Shown here piece by piece: positions 1 to 14,100 of a stretch of 64,000 nucleotides of DNA; position 1 is the stretch's first letter, and the number at the start of each line of letters is the position of its first letter. This DNA comes from Ochotona curzoniae (lineage: Eukaryota; Chordata; Mammalia; Lagomorpha; Ochotonidae): assembly GCF_017591425.1 (NCBI RefSeq), contig NW_024465421.1, forward strand, positions 23,449,001-23,513,000, in the 5' to 3' direction. The position numbers and the translations under genes were made by a program. Below the pieces are notes generated by a model, which was not told the origin of the DNA, did no database searches, and saw only the letters and a list, made by a program, of their open reading frames with translations.

Positions 1-634
1 TATACTCTCATATTATCAGCAGTTTCCTTTCTTCATCAGCTGCCAGTAGTTCTCACAATGCCATGAAAGCGTAAATTCAGGAACCCTGCAGACTGCCACA
101 GCCATTGCAAGGAGCAGAACACGTGGCAAACAGCACCTACCGCGTGCACTGAGGATTTCTTTAAGACAGAACTTCAAGAACACATCCTTGAGTACATGGC
201 CAGTGTATAAAGTGGTCCTGGCTTTAGGCCAATTGTTACCACACACTTCACTCACTGAAAAGCTCAAATACCATAAACAGCCACAGGAACTGCCCAGCAG
301 CAGAAAGCCCTCCTGGAGTCCCGTCCCGAGGAGCCCAGCACCCTCCCTCAAGGCCCCCTTACTCCCTAACAGGCGCCCCCAGAGCCCTGGAGTCAGAGTC
401 CCTTGGGGACAGAGTGCAGCCCAGCAGCGTTTCACATAAAAAGACCACTGTGCACAAGCAAGTGGCACCCTGAGCCGCCAGCCTGGAAGCAGCCCAGGCT
501 CCCGGCCACACTCGGGCCACAGTGCAGGCAGCTCGCGCACAGGAGCCAGTGTAATCAAAGGTGTCTCAGAAGGCTCCTGCAAGAGGGCAGCACAGCCCAG
601 GGGCAGAGGACACAGGCCCTGTGAAACCTTGGTC

Positions 635-955
635 TGGGCCCAGCACAACGGCTTGGCGGCTAAATCCTCGCCTTGCACGTGCCACGATCCCATATGGGTG
701 CTGGTTTGTGTCCTGGCTGCTCCACTTCCCATCCCTGCCGTGGCCTGGGAAAGCAGCGGAGGATGGCCCAAAGCTCTGGAAGCCTGCACCCTCAGAGGAG
801 ACCCAGAAGAAGCTCCTGGCTGCTGGCTCCAGATTGGCTCAGTTCCAGCTATTGCGGCCGCTTGGGGAATGAATCAGTGGACAGATCTTCCTCTCTGTCT
901 CTCCTCCTCTCCGTATATCTGACTTTCCAATAAAATTAAATAAATCTTGAAAAAG
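635..955 (+). repeat. C-type SINE
   Basis: Near full-length tRNA-derived lagomorph SINE, from 'gggcccagc' to 'aaataaatcttgaaaaa'. Confidence 0.85.
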
Positions 956-1039
956 TCCTACGGGTGAGTGTTGTAGCAGGAGAGGCGCACGTCACTCAGG
1001 AGGGTCCAGTGTGACCCCAGCTGACTCACTTCTGACTCA

Positions 1040-1262
1040 GCGGCACTGTGCGCCTGGGAAGCAGCAGGTGGCTCAAGCCCTTCGGCCCCTGCCACCCCGT
1101 AGAAGATGGCACTGCGGCTTCTGGCTCCTGGCTTCACCTCCCAGGACCTGCTGTCACAGCCATTTGGGGGAGTAAACATTTGGGGGAATTGAAGATTTCC
1201 CTGTCTTTCCCTCACCCTTTGCCACTCTGTCTTCCACATAAATCTTTTAATATTTCATAAAG
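1040..1262 (+). repeat. C-type SINE, old and 5'-truncated
   Basis: Diverged middle and 3' part ('cggcccctgccacc', 'ctcctggcttcacc', 'cataaatctttt'). Confidence 0.6.
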
Positions 1263-1895
1263 GTAAAAAAGGCAAAGAATGCAACTTTCACACCTGCTTT
1301 CTGAACAAAAAATTGCTCAGCTGTTCTGGAACTCCCCATCCAGAGCAGCCAGCTCAGACCAGGGCAAGGACCAGCTCTTCCAGGGAGGCCAACTGGGGCT
1401 GCATCCTGAAGGCAGCAGGTGTCACAAGGCAGCCGCAGCCAGCATGGCTCTGTGTGCTCCTCTTAGCCAAGAAGCTGCTCCTCAAGCAGAAAACAATGCC
1501 AGACAGGGAACCCCAGGCATGTGACGTGACAGCTGTGCAGCGGGACAGAGTGTGCAGGCTACAAGGTGGGCCAACGCCCGGGGCAAAGGTCATTCCGTGT
1601 TCCCCAAGACCTGAGCAGGCACGTGCACACAGGGGCTTCCCAGGCCTTGCCAAGCGGCCTGAGGACACAGCAGGGGACTTGCTGCTGCCACGTCAGGGTA
1701 GACTCATCACATTTTTTAAGAAAAACCATAAACTAGTAAGAAATAATTCCAGAGCTTCCCGTCCACCAGCAGCCTGGGTCCCCACTTCTCGGAACTGCCA
1801 TGGTAGGGGTCTTCCAGGATGCCCATGACCCACCCGGGCCTGAGTCTCCAGCTCCAAGCACTGCGACAGGTCAGACGGCAGCAGCAGATACTCAC

Positions 1896-2162
1896 GGTCG
1901 AGAAAGAGCCTTCGCCCAGAATTTTCCCAAACTTGAAATCTTCCGGCCGTTTCTTCCGAGGCTGAGGCGGTGGCTGGGCAGCATGCTGCAAGGAGGTGGC
2001 ACTCGGCCGGGACTCGGCTGTGGTGCCATCCATGGTGGGGTTCTGCCTGCTGCCACCGCTTGGGACACCAGGGGCTGAACTGGACTCAGTCTGGGTCCTC
2101 ACCATGGATGGGGATGGGCAGGAACATAACACAACGCTGGACTGAATGGGAACGGCGTCATA
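1896..2162 (-). CDS. PDPK1: PDPK1 coding exon 2 (N-terminal linker and start of the kinase domain)
   Basis: This exon is 267 nt, 89 codons and phase 0 at both ends. It is bounded by a CAG acceptor (2164-2163) and a GTGAGT donor (1895-1890). It encodes residues 9-97: YDAVPIQSSVV, a Ser/Pro-rich linker, a PPPQPRKKRPEDF basic patch, and the start of the kinase N-lobe with the glycine-rich loop LGEGSFST. Compared with the human protein the linker is diverged (SSSAPGVPSGG, TAESRPSATS) with single-residue insertions, while the kinase part is unchanged. An internal Met at residue 52 corresponds to human Met51. Confidence 0.97.
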
Positions 2163-5100
2163 CTGATGGACACAAAGAAGAGAGGTGAGAGTCAAACAGT
2201 GCCCACCAAGTGCCACACGAAAGTGAGCGCCACGCAGAACACTGCCAAGTGCAAGTTGCTCCTGTGCAGCCTTCTGCTGTGCCACCCCAACCCCACCCCA
2301 CCCTCACTCCTCAGGCCCCGTCCTCAGCTCCTCAGCACCGCACACAGCGCCCCTGGCCATCTTCCTGCTGCCAGACTGAAGCAACCAGACAGAGTGTGTA
2401 TGTTTATTTTTGCGGATGAACACGGTTAGGGTTAGGTACAGACAACCAGTGCTGGCAAGGCTGGCCAGAGCAAGCACACACACAATGCAGCAACCTGGTC
2501 CAACTGTGGTCAGAGTGGCCATCTGGGGAGAGAAGCGGGAAAGGAAGATTCCCTCCTTCCGCTCTCCCTCTCTTTCTCTGTAACTGCCTAAAAATAAATG
2601 ACCTTTAAAAAAATAAAACAGGGCCCGGCGCGGTGGTGCAAGTGGTTAAAGGTCCTCGCCTTGCATGCCCGGGATCCCATATGGGCGCCGGTTCTAATCC
2701 CGGCAGCCCCGCTTCCCTTCCAGCTCCCTGCCTGTGGCCCGGGAAGGCAGTCGAGGACGGCCCAAAGCTTTGGGACCCTGCACCCGCGTGGGAGACCCGG
2801 AAGAGGCTCCTGGCTTCGGCTTGGCATAGTATCGGCCCGTTGCGCTCACTTGGGGAGTGAATCATCGGACGGAAGATCTTCCTCTCTGTATCTCCTCTCT
2901 GTACATCCGCCTTTCCAATGAAAAAAATAATAAAAATAAATCTTTAAAAAAAAAATAAATAAAAAATAAAACACAATTAAGTGTGGACCTTAACTGTTGT
3001 ACCTGTGCTTGTTAATCAGCATGAGAAATCGGGGCTTTGGAAAGGAAGAAACCCCCGAGAACAAGTGGGGCACACAGAGTCAGCACAGTGTGCTGCCAAG
3101 ACGCTCAGCGGCCGAGCCAGGCCGAGACACAGCAAAGTGGGTTCCAAGACAGAAGGCAAGCTATACAGCACATCCTCTGACAAGACAAGACACACAAGCA
3201 ACGGAAGACAGGGAGCAGACAGCAAGAACCAGCAGGTGGCCGCACAGCCCACAGCATGGAGTGAGCCTTGGCTGTGCACAGGTCAGCTCAGGCATTGACA
3301 CCCCAACAGACACAGCCCATCTCCACTTCCCAAAAGGGAAGTAGCACTAGGAACTGTACCTGGGCCATAGCTGTTGAGGTTATCCCAACTCCACACAAAG
3401 CACACCCATTCTGCAGGGACAGGTGTTGTAGCTGAGTAAACTAAACAAACACTTGCAGTGTCGACTTCCGTGAACAGAGTGCTGGCAGTCCTGGCCACCG
3501 GCTTCCTGTTGAACTGCAGCTGATGGCTCCTGGGAGGCCGACCAAAGGCAAGCACTCAGGACCCCTTCCCCCGCCTCCCACGTTGCAGAGCCAGATGGAG
3601 GCACAGGCCACCAGCCCAACCTGGCGCAGGCCTGGCTGAGGTTGGCATTTGGGGAATGAAGTGTGGGTGGAAGATCTCTCTGTATTACTCTGGCCTTCAA
3701 GCAGATGAAAAGGCACGTAAGAACAAGCACTGCGTCACTGTGCGTGTCGGACGCTGCGTCACTGTGCGTGCCGGAACAAGCACTGCGTCACTGTGCGTGC
3801 CGGAACAAGCACTGCGTCACTGTGCGTGTCGGAACAAGCACTGCATCACTGTGCGTGTCGGACACTGCGTCACTGTGCGTGCCGGAACAAGCACTGCGTC
3901 ACTGTGCGTGTCGGAACAAGCACTGCGTCACTGTGCGTGTCGGACACTGCGTCACTGTGCATGTCAGACACTGCGTCACTGTGCTGCAACACGACGCTGT
4001 GGTTGTGAAGGCCAAGTGCAAGGGCCATGGCAGGTCAGGATGCAGCTCCTGGTTCCTGGTTTCAGCCTCGGCCAGCCCTAACTACTTGGGAAGTGAACAA
4101 AGTATATAAAATATATTTTGCTCTGTTTCTCCTTCTTGCTGCTTCAAATGAATAAATAAATAAATAAGCCTTCTATAAAAAGTATAAAAATGAGACAACC
4201 AAATATACAGTGTCAATGAAATATAACTGACTAATAAAAACCTCAGACAGCAGATAAATAAAGTGTGCAAGTGTTCATTTTCTAGGGTGCTAATGGGTAT
4301 TTAAATGCTCAATAAAATATATGCCACGGGCCCAGCACTGTGACCTAGCGGCTAAAGTCCTCGCCTTGAATGCACCAGGATTCCATATGGGCACCGGTTC
4401 TAATCACAGCAGCTCCAATCCCCATCCAGCTCACTGCCTGTGGTCTGGGAAAGCAGTTGAGGACGGCCCAAAGCCTTGGGATCTTGTACCCACAGGGGAG
4501 ACCTGGAAGAGGCTCCTGACTCCTGGCTTCAGACTGCCTCAGCCCCAGCTGTTGCAGTCACTTGGGGAATGATCAGTGGACAGAAGATCCTCTCTGTCTC
4601 TCCTCCTCTCTGTATATATCTGACTTTGCAATAAAAATAAATAAATCTTAAAAAAAAAAAAAAAGAAAAGAAAGGAAAAGAAATCAAGGCACCTGGTGAA
4701 TCAGGACTGAGGTACACTGAAATTTTACATTCTTTTCTGGTCACTTCCAAAATGTGAACTCACTTAACTGTAAGGTGAGATACGGTGCTGGTGTCGGGGT
4801 GCAGTGTGTTAAGCCCCTGCGACGCTGCATCTCCAATGGACACCAGTCAGAGCCCTGGTTTCTTAGCTGCCATTCCAGTTCCCTGTTAATGTGAACGGCC
4901 CAAGTGTTTGCATGCCTGCTACCCATGGAGGAAACCCCAATGGAGTTCCAGGCTCCTAGCTTCAGCCTGCCCCAGCCCTGCCACCGTAGCCATTAAGGGA
5001 GTGAATCAATGGATGGCAAATCAAGCAATTAATCAATTCCCCCACCTCCCGTCTTACACTCTCCACCTTTCAAATAATAATAAAAATAAAGAAATACATG

Positions 5101-8100
5101 CAAGATTAAATAAAACCAACAGTGCAGGAAGTACAGACACTGTACCTATAGAAAGAATGATAAGGAGAGACACGATGGAAGTTGAGTGTTAGAGGGGACT
5201 TAGGGTCTTCCTGCCACGAACTGACTAGACTCTCAGTACTCTGCACCAACATCCTATCCCCCAAAAACAGAACCAAAGGCCCCAACGTCCATGCTGGCAT
5301 GAAGGTGGCCTGGCAGGCAGGCAAGCAGCAGTGGCTGCAGCCCCACAGGTACAGGGGAAGGCCATGAACTCCCATCACAGACTCAAACACTCGAGGCTGA
5401 GAACTCACCAAGTATGCAGCCGCAGGCTCCCAGGGGCAAATATGAGCAGCAGCAGAGAACAAGCAGCTCAGCCAAGCACCAAAGCACCACTCATCAGGCA
5501 CGCCACCATGTGGATCACAGTTCCTAAAGTCCGGTGCCAAGTCAATGGGCCTTACACAAGAGGAACCAGGAGTCCAATCATGACCCTAATGAGGTGTCCC
5601 TCTAATCAAAGCCTAGAACACAGCACATCACTCTCCCCTTGGAGATTAGCAACAACAATACAACGGCTCAGGTGGCTAATCCTGCACCTGCAAACACCAA
5701 GATCCCATGTGGGCACTGGTACATGACCCAGATGCTCCACTTCCCATCCAGCTCCCTGCTTGTGGCCTGGGAAAGCAGGCGAGGACGGCCCAAAGCCTTG
5801 GGACCCTGCACCCACGTGGGAGACCCAGAAGAAGTTCCTGGATCCTGGCTTCGGATAGATGCAGCTCCAGCCACTGCAGCCACTGGGGAGTGAATCAGCA
5901 GATGGAAGATCTTTCTCTCTGTTAATTTCCCTTTCAAGTAAAAACAAATACATTTAAAAAGAACCAAATAAATCAATAATTTCCTGTCTTCAGGGGCCAT
6001 GGTGACACCACAAGAACTGTAAGCAGCCTGCAGAGTCCTCCCAGGACGGTCAGTGTGCAGGGAACGGCTTGCACGGGGCCTCTGCGGCTGTGCAGACCTC
6101 AGGCCATGACTGCAGGAGTAGCAGTGTGCTGCCTGCAAGGACAGTCAGGGACAGGAGAGGAGCCAGCACTTCCACAGAGCAAGTGACACAGCAGGGCTGC
6201 ACGCTGCCTGGGCCACACCTGTGCCGAGCACACTCCCGCCATAGTTGCTCCACGAAATGTCTAAGAAACATCAACGTGGTCCTGTCTCCTGGCTCTCTGA
6301 GACGCCCTGTGAGCCCTGCTTCCTGCTAGGCAAGGGTCAGGAGCCACGCAGGGAGAAGTCCAGCCACAGCGCAGCAGCACCCAGGCAGGGGCAGGGCTCA
6401 TTCTGCTTTAAGAGTCAAGGGGATGTGCTGCTTCCACTTAAACACTGACAAGTCATGTATGGAGTAAAATCTCAAACATTTAAAAATAATTTTTTTATTT
6501 CAAAGAGCTACAGAAAGGGTGGGAGGGAGGGATAGATATTCTACCCACTGAATCACTCCCCAAATGGCTGCCACTACCAGGGATGGGCCAGGCCAAAGCC
6601 AGGAGCCAATCCAGGTCTGCCACCGTGGGTGGCAGCAGCCCAAGTACTTCAGCCTTTGGTCAGTAGCAGGGAGCAGCCACGCACAAACCAGCAGGCATAT
6701 GGATGCTATTATACCACAACACCAGCCCATGAGGGAATTTTTTTTAAACAGCAAAATGAGACACACTGACTCATGAACCTGGCACACCCACACATCAACA
6801 TGCCTCTTCACCCATCATGGATAGGCAGACGTGCCCACGTAGCTTGCAAGTGGAAGTTACTGGCTGCTGTGCAGCAGACAGGACCTCAGCCCTGGGCAGT
6901 AATGCAAGAGTCACCCAAGAGCAACAAGGACTGCCCCACAGGGTCAGCACGAGGCCTGGAGAGACCGGGCCTCCAGGAAGCAGGCACCCATATCACTAGA
7001 AGGAAATAGTGAAGAAATGGGCCATGGGGGAGGAATGTTCCCATAAGCCCATCACCAAAGTGGGCATTCTGGGACAGATTATCCTGACTAGAGCTGGAAC
7101 TTTGGCACAGAGGGTAAAGCCACAAGCTAAGGCACCAGCATCCCATTCAGGCGCTGATTCACGACCCGGCTGTTCCACTTCTGGTCCAGCTCTCTGCTTG
7201 TGACTGGGAAAGAAACAGACAACGGCCCATGTACTTGGGCCCCTGCACCCACATGAGAGACCCAGAAGAAGCTCCTGGCTGCTGGCTTCAGACTGGTCCA
7301 GTTCCAGCTGTTGCAGCAATTTGGAGAGTCAACCGGTGGGTGGAAGGTCAGTCTCTTGCTCCCTCTCTTTCTGTAACTCCTCCTTTCAAACAGATAGATA
7401 AAAGAAGATAGCAAGGACTATCCAGACTGCATCCAAGGGCTTACAGACTTGCTGCTGCCTAGCTGGGACCACCCAGGAAGCCCCTGGGGCTGGCCAGGAC
7501 AACAGGACAAGCACCAGGCAACATCAAGGCGGCTGGTAGGAAGCATTCTTTCCCATCACAGTTACTTTCACAATTATCACACTTGTCTCTAGAAAAGTTC
7601 CTCAAAACACAGCACTGCCCCCACAGAGCACAAGCTCTTGTCCATGTGGTCTCACGCCGCAGCGCACGGCAGCTGCAGGCACTATGGGCCCACTGGAAGG
7701 CACCAGGCTACCTCCAGAGTTCAAGCTGACCCCATCATGGAGCAGTCCCTGACAGGCCAGGCCAGGAAGAAGTAGAGCATGGTTATGGATAAGCCACGCC
7801 ACCCTCTCCTCACCATCTTTTCACATACTACGGGGGTGGCTGAGGTGGGGAGCACCACACAGAATGGCTGGGCCAGCTGAGCAGGCGCATGGGAAGACAG
7901 GAATCTGAAGCACAGCTGTGTGTTTCATTGTTCCTGGTGCTGCTTGCTAGGGGTGCTAGAGAATGAGACACAAACCGGTGCAAGCACAGCCACCGAGACA
8001 GCGGTGAGGGGGGACTGAGACAGGACTGAGGCATCCAGTGACCCTGGGCCGGTCAGCCGATGCCACATCCAATCCCAAACGACTGGCTGTCCCAGATGCT

Positions 8101-11100
8101 GTCCAAGATCTTTCCCCGAGAGCAGCGCACATGTCCAGTCCTCACTCGGTCAGCCTGTCCAGTCACAGGTGTAGGCTGGTGCCAGTCTCCACACGGAGCT
8201 CCTCCTGGGAGCTGCCAGGCACAGGACCGCCCACCAGAGGCCACCAGCACCATTAGCTCCCAGGGTCAGGAACTGCAGGACCCAGACACATTCTACGCCA
8301 GCAGCCTCTATCAGGACAACTTCAACCCCCTCCCAAGGACACCATACAACATCTCACAACATTCTTGCTTGTTCCTCTGCACAAAGGAAGTGCTGCTGGC
8401 AGCAAATGGGCAAATAGGGGCTCTGCTGAACGCCCTCCAGCAAGGACCAAGTGCCCAAATGTGGGCAAGGACTCTACTGCAGTGTTTTAGGAAAGCAGCC
8501 CCCAGGCCCACACCCTTGGCAGTGGGCAAGAGCAGTAAGACTCCAGACACGGGACTAGAGACTCAGCTAAGACACAGCAAGCTCAACCGCACACACACTT
8601 CAAGCCCTGGAAGGGCTGCCTGTGGGGTAAAGGAAGGGAGGACAGAGGCAGCTGCGGGAAGTGGAGACGGTTCCGAGAAGAACCACAAAAACCAAGGGCA
8701 CATGCAGATAGAAGAGGAAGACCCCCATGGGTGAGGGGGCACCACCACCTCCTGGGCAGCAGAAGCTGCTGACCCCAACGTATTGCGGGAAGCTCCCCAC
8801 AGGAAGACCCACAGACACCCCCAGTGCATCCGACTCAGGCCCAGCTGGCCATGACCCGGGCTTTGGCCGGAGAATTACTGGACAGCATTGTTTCCACACG
8901 CCAATCTCCCACAATCTGCTGGGCTGACCATACTCAATAGTTTGTGGTTCATATCTTTTTCTAACAAAGTCTCAGCAACAAACACCCCTCCTCGGAGCCT
9001 GGTATGACCACTGTGAAGAACACCCTGCTTCCTGCCCAGGACAGCCAGTGCTGAGCCCATCTGACCCACAGGTGGGAATGCACAGCAGTTTCCAGCAGGG
9101 ACACCACCTTCTGCATCGGGAGCCACCCTGTCCCTCACCACGCTGCAGCAGCAGGCAAAGCAGCCTGAGGATTCCCGCCAAGGGTTTTTCCAGCTGCAGG
9201 CAGCCCTAAGCCATCTATAAAAGCACCCCACTGTGCACAGCCCGCCAGAGAGAGCAGTGTCCTCCAGGTCCATCACCATACGCATTAACACACCTCATGC
9301 CAACAGCCCAATGGGAAGCTACACAGTCTCAACAACGTTCTCCTGCAAATGCTCGCCCCAGCACCTCTCTCCGCCGCTGACACCATCTGAAGCCAAGGGC
9401 ACAGGCAGTGGCAGGAAGCCCTGGAGCTGAGCGGAGCGAAGCCCTGTTGGCTGGGGCTCAGGCCGAGTTAGAGGGCACACACCGGGTAAGCTGAAGTGGC
9501 CTGCGCCAGGGCAGAAGGGAAAGGACCCACGCACTCTCAGCATGCTCCGCCACAGCTCTTCCAGGTCATGGCGACCACCTCTCTTGAATTTCCCCTCAGG
9601 AAGTTCCAACTCTGTCCACAGGCAGGGCTATGCTATGCACCCCACCACCCTGTGTCTGTAGTCTTGAAGGGAGCTGGGAGAAGCCTGGAACCCTGACCAT
9701 GCCCCGCTGCAACACCTAAGGACACAAAGTGATTGCTGTGGGCCCACCACACTATCCAAAGTCCCAGTTCATCTGTTATTACAAAATATTAACTCGCTGT
9801 GCTCACCAAAGCTTCTTCAAGGAGGTAAATCAACTCCACCCTCCAGGCAAGTATACAGCCGACACAGCTGCAAAGCTGCCAGGCTGGGGGTGCTGGTCAC
9901 CGCCCAGGACAGCTCACTTCCTGTCATAGGGCCTCCCAAAGTGGCGAGCATGGAAACACCGAAAAGGTGAGTGTCCAGGGGCCCAGGCCGACCTTGGGCT
10001 GACCAGAGGCCCAGGTAGAGCAGCAGAGAGCAAAGGCTCTGCCTCAGCAGAGGATGACAACAGCTTAGACAGCATGGTGAGTACAGGGTCAGTCAAGTTC
10101 AGAAAGAGTAAACAGGCATCTTACGTTTTCCTCTGTAGCCCTCACGAATCAGAAAGGAAAACCAATGATGATCAAAGCAACATCTGCATGTCAAAGCACT
10201 GGATTCGAAAGAGGGCAGCGACAGAGAGACACCAGAGCTCCTCCTCAAGACCACGATGCCCAGCGAGCACCCACTGCACATCCTGCACAGCTGCCCGCCT
10301 GAGGACAGAGCGAGGCCAAGGCAAGAGGGGCAGAGTGAGCTGGGACTGGGACTGCAGGCGAGGCAGCAGGCAGGAGGGTGACACCAAGCAGAGACAGAGC
10401 CGCACCAGGGGCCCAGGCCAGAGCAGTCCCCCACCCGCCCAGCCCGGGACCGCTGGCTGACAAGCCCTCCACGACGGGATCCTCCAGGCCCTGTCCTGGT
10501 CAGCGCAGCCCCCAGCCTCTCAGCACAGCAGGAGGTGGTTGCCAGTCTACAGAATGACTGGATGTGTGCAGAACAGTAACGGCAGGGTCCCAAGCACCTG
10601 CAAGCACCCACAGTGAAATCAGAAGCCTGAGAAGGAACGCTTCTTCTGGTGTGAAAGGTGTAAAGAATGTTTGTACTGCAGCTTGTATGACAGCGTTTTT
10701 AGGTGGTGCCCAAACTACCTAAATGCCCTGTGAGGCTGGGCCCCGAGGCGCAGTGCTGCCTGTGGCCAGCAGCTGGCAGGGCCCTGCTGGGCTTGAGTAC
10801 CCCTTCAGCCCGTGGCCCTGCAGCATGCCAGGAAAGCCCAGCAACCCCTGGCCCAGGAGTGAGGCCTTCACGGCACAGAGCACCCAAACACTGTCCCACA
10901 TCCCTTGTGACCAAAACTAGGCTACAGGAATACTTTGTCACTCACAGCTTCTGAGCAGAAACCTCTGGAGACAGCTAAGCCAGCATGTGTTCCCCCTGAT
11001 GAGTGAGTCACAGTTCGCAGAGACCCCTCCCTCTGTCCACACAGGGCAGCATTACCAGAGGCCCTCTCTTTGTGGCTTCTCTACATGCAAGGACTGGCAA

Positions 11101-14100
11101 CCCTCTACCCAGCACCCTGCCAGGCCTGCCCACGGCCAGCAGGACTCCCTCACCCCTGCAGTCTTCCATTTCCAGAGCCACAGCCTCCCTTTTTACCCAC
11201 CTCCCAGCCGACAACCAACCCGGTCCCCGGGAGGCAGGGACCCTGCCGCCCTCTCCTTCCACAGGTGCATCATGCTGTACACATCAGGCCAGACCAAAGC
11301 CACAGCTACTGGAAACGGGATGAGGAACCAAGAAGTGTTGATTTGGCTCAAGAGTCAGCACTGTCCACCCCCAAAGACTCAGGCTGTCAGGGCCAGCTCT
11401 AGAAGAGGGGTCACCATGACCTCCCCCCATCAGGAATCACAGCCCTTACTCTGACATGTGCATGCCAACTACAGGGTGGGAGGCCCATGCACTGCACCAC
11501 GGCAAGAACCCATCAGCACCCTCTACCAAAGATTTCAACTGACTTGTAAAATGCTGCAGTGCCAGCTCGAAGCCTGCGGCTCCCCGTCAAACCCAGGTCC
11601 CTGGCTGCAGTGCTTTACTGCTCACTGCCCCTATGACACCCGGGGGAGGGTCCAGCTTGGCTGCTCCAGACATCTGGGGAACTCATAAATAGGGGATTTT
11701 CCCCATGCTTCAAATAGACACATACATTTTTAAAAGATATATTTATTTTTATCAGATTTACAGAGAGGAGAGACAGAGGGATCTTCTGTCTGCTGGTTCA
11801 CTCCCCCAAGTGGCTGCAATGGCTGGAGCTGAGCTGAACTGAAGTCAAGAGCCAGGAGCTTCTTTTGAATCTTCCACATGCGTGCATGGGCCCAAGGAAT
11901 GGGGCCAGCTTCTGCTTTGCCTGGACATAAGCAAGAAGCTGCACCTACACAGGACGCCCTGCCGCAGTACCACACAACCCGCTTTTGTGACCACTTGGGC
12001 AGTGAATCAGCAACGAAAGATCTCTGTGCAACTGGCTTTCTCCCTCTCTCCTCCCTGTCACTGCCTGTCAAATAAATCCTTCAAAAAAGTCAAATTTTTT
12101 TTAGAGTGAATATGGACTACACATAAAGGCCCACCAAAAGGCCAGTGTCGTGACATAGCAGCTAAAGCTAGGTGTCGGTTCTGGCTGCTTCACTTCCCAT
12201 CCAGATCTCTGCTAATGGCATGGGAAAAGTAGCAGAGGATGACTCAAATGTTTGGCCCCTGCCACCCAAGTGCCAGACCAAAAAGAAGCTCACAGCCTCA
12301 GTCCGGCCCAGCACCTAGGGAGTGAACCAACCAGTGGATGGATCTCCATTCTCCTTCTGTGTAACTCAGACCTTTTTTCTTTTTTCAGATTTTTACTGGA
12401 AAAGCAGACCTACAGAGAGAAGGTGAGACAAAGATCCTTCATCTGCTGGTTCACTCCCCAAGCGGCCACAAGGCCAGAGCTGTATCAGTCCAAAGTCAGG
12501 AGCCTCTTCCGGGTCTCCCACGTGGGTGCAGGGTGCCAAGGCTTTGGGCCGTCCTCGATTGCTTTCCCAGGCCACAGGCAGGGAGCTGGATGGGAAGTAC
12601 GGCAGCCAGGAGATGTGGGGATCCCAGCACTTACGAGGGAAGGTTTTACCCATTCAGCCATAGTGCCAGACCCAAGATTTTACTGCTTACTGCCAACTCC
12701 AAGCAGCTGAACAAAGGCTTGTAGCAGCTAGGAGGACCCCAGGCTTGGGTCATAAACACAGGCCCGAGGCCGACTGTCAGAAGACAGCACCAGCACACCC
12801 CTCAGGGTTATCTTCCCAGCAACCCCTGCATTCCTGATGGTCCTGCCCACAGAAAAGAAGGGCATAGGGCCACCTGGTGCACAGGGCAAACAAAGCAAGC
12901 ACATCTATCTGGGTTAAAAGAACAAGGTTCCTTCCAGCTCAATCTAAGAGGCTCAAACAAAGTAACAGCTCCCCAGGCGTTGTATGACTTCAGACAACAC
13001 CGTAGCCTCACCTACAGAGAAAAGCTACAGAAACCACCCACACGGGCCAGGTCACTGATATAAACCCACGCTCCTCACTTCCCAGGAAGCTGAAGAGACC
13101 CCACAGAGAAAGGTGGAGGGAAGAACCAGGGGCTCTCTCAGATGCTGCTTCCCATCAGACCCAGACAGGTCCAGCAGCCCAGCTCTGCCAGCAGCTCCCC
13201 CTCTTAAGAACACACCCCGGGCCCGGTGCGGTGGCACAAGTGGTTAAGGTCCTCGCCTTGCACACCTGGAATCCCATATGGGCGCCGGTTCTATCCCAGC
13301 AGCCCCGCTTCCCTTCCAGCTCCCTGCTTGTGGCCTGGGAAAGCAGTCGAGGACGGCCCAAAGCTTTGGGACCCTGCACCCGTGTGGGAGACCCAGAAGA
13401 GGCTCCTGGCTTCGGATCGGCATAGCATCGGCCGTTGCACTCACTTGGGGAGTGAATCATCGGACGGAAGATCTTCCTCTCTGTCTCTCCTCTCTGTATA
13501 TCCGCCTTTCCAATAAAAAAAATAATAATAAAAATAAATCTTTAAAAAAAAAAAGTTTAGTATGAATTTAACACATGTCCCACCAAGTTCTGTGGTGGGA
13601 CAGAAAGTCTCCAAGTTTGAAAACAAAACATGCACCATGCAAAATCCAGCTGCAGTTGGCGAGGGCATCGCCTGGGCCTCCAGCTGCAGTTGGCAAGGGT
13701 ATCGCCTGGGCCTCCAGCTGTAGTTGGCGAGGGTACCACCTGGGCCTCCAGCTGTAGTTGGCGAGGGCACCGCCTGGGCCTCCAGCTGCAGGCAGCAGCA
13801 GGTGGCACCCCTCACCCAGCCCTCAGCTTCCTCCAAAGGGAGCTTTCCCCATCGTCCCCACCCTGGGCCTGACTCGTGGCTACACCCTCTGGAGTGTCCC
13901 CACAGAGGGGAGGGAATGGACAGGCAGTGGACAGGCCTCCCAGAGGGACTGGACACACACAGCTACCCCCTCCCACAGCAAGCATAGGCCAGTCGTCTTC
14001 CACTCAGGAATGGCTTCAGGCAACGAGTACAAGTCATATCTGCCCACAGCCAACCTCCCCCAGCTGCCATAGCCCTCCAGGACAGTCTGCTACAGTTTAT

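Larger units (their letters stand above)
1..1895 (-). other. PDPK1: PDPK1 intron 2 (part)
   Basis: Intronic sequence downstream of exon 2 in gene direction. It holds two C-type SINEs (635-955 and about 1040-1262). I saw no kinase-domain exon and no other gene in it. Confidence 0.75.

Noticed and set aside
3656..4109. Cysteine-rich repetitive protein frames
   Set aside because: They are translation of the 29/24-bp minisatellite; all three frames give similar low-complexity peptides.
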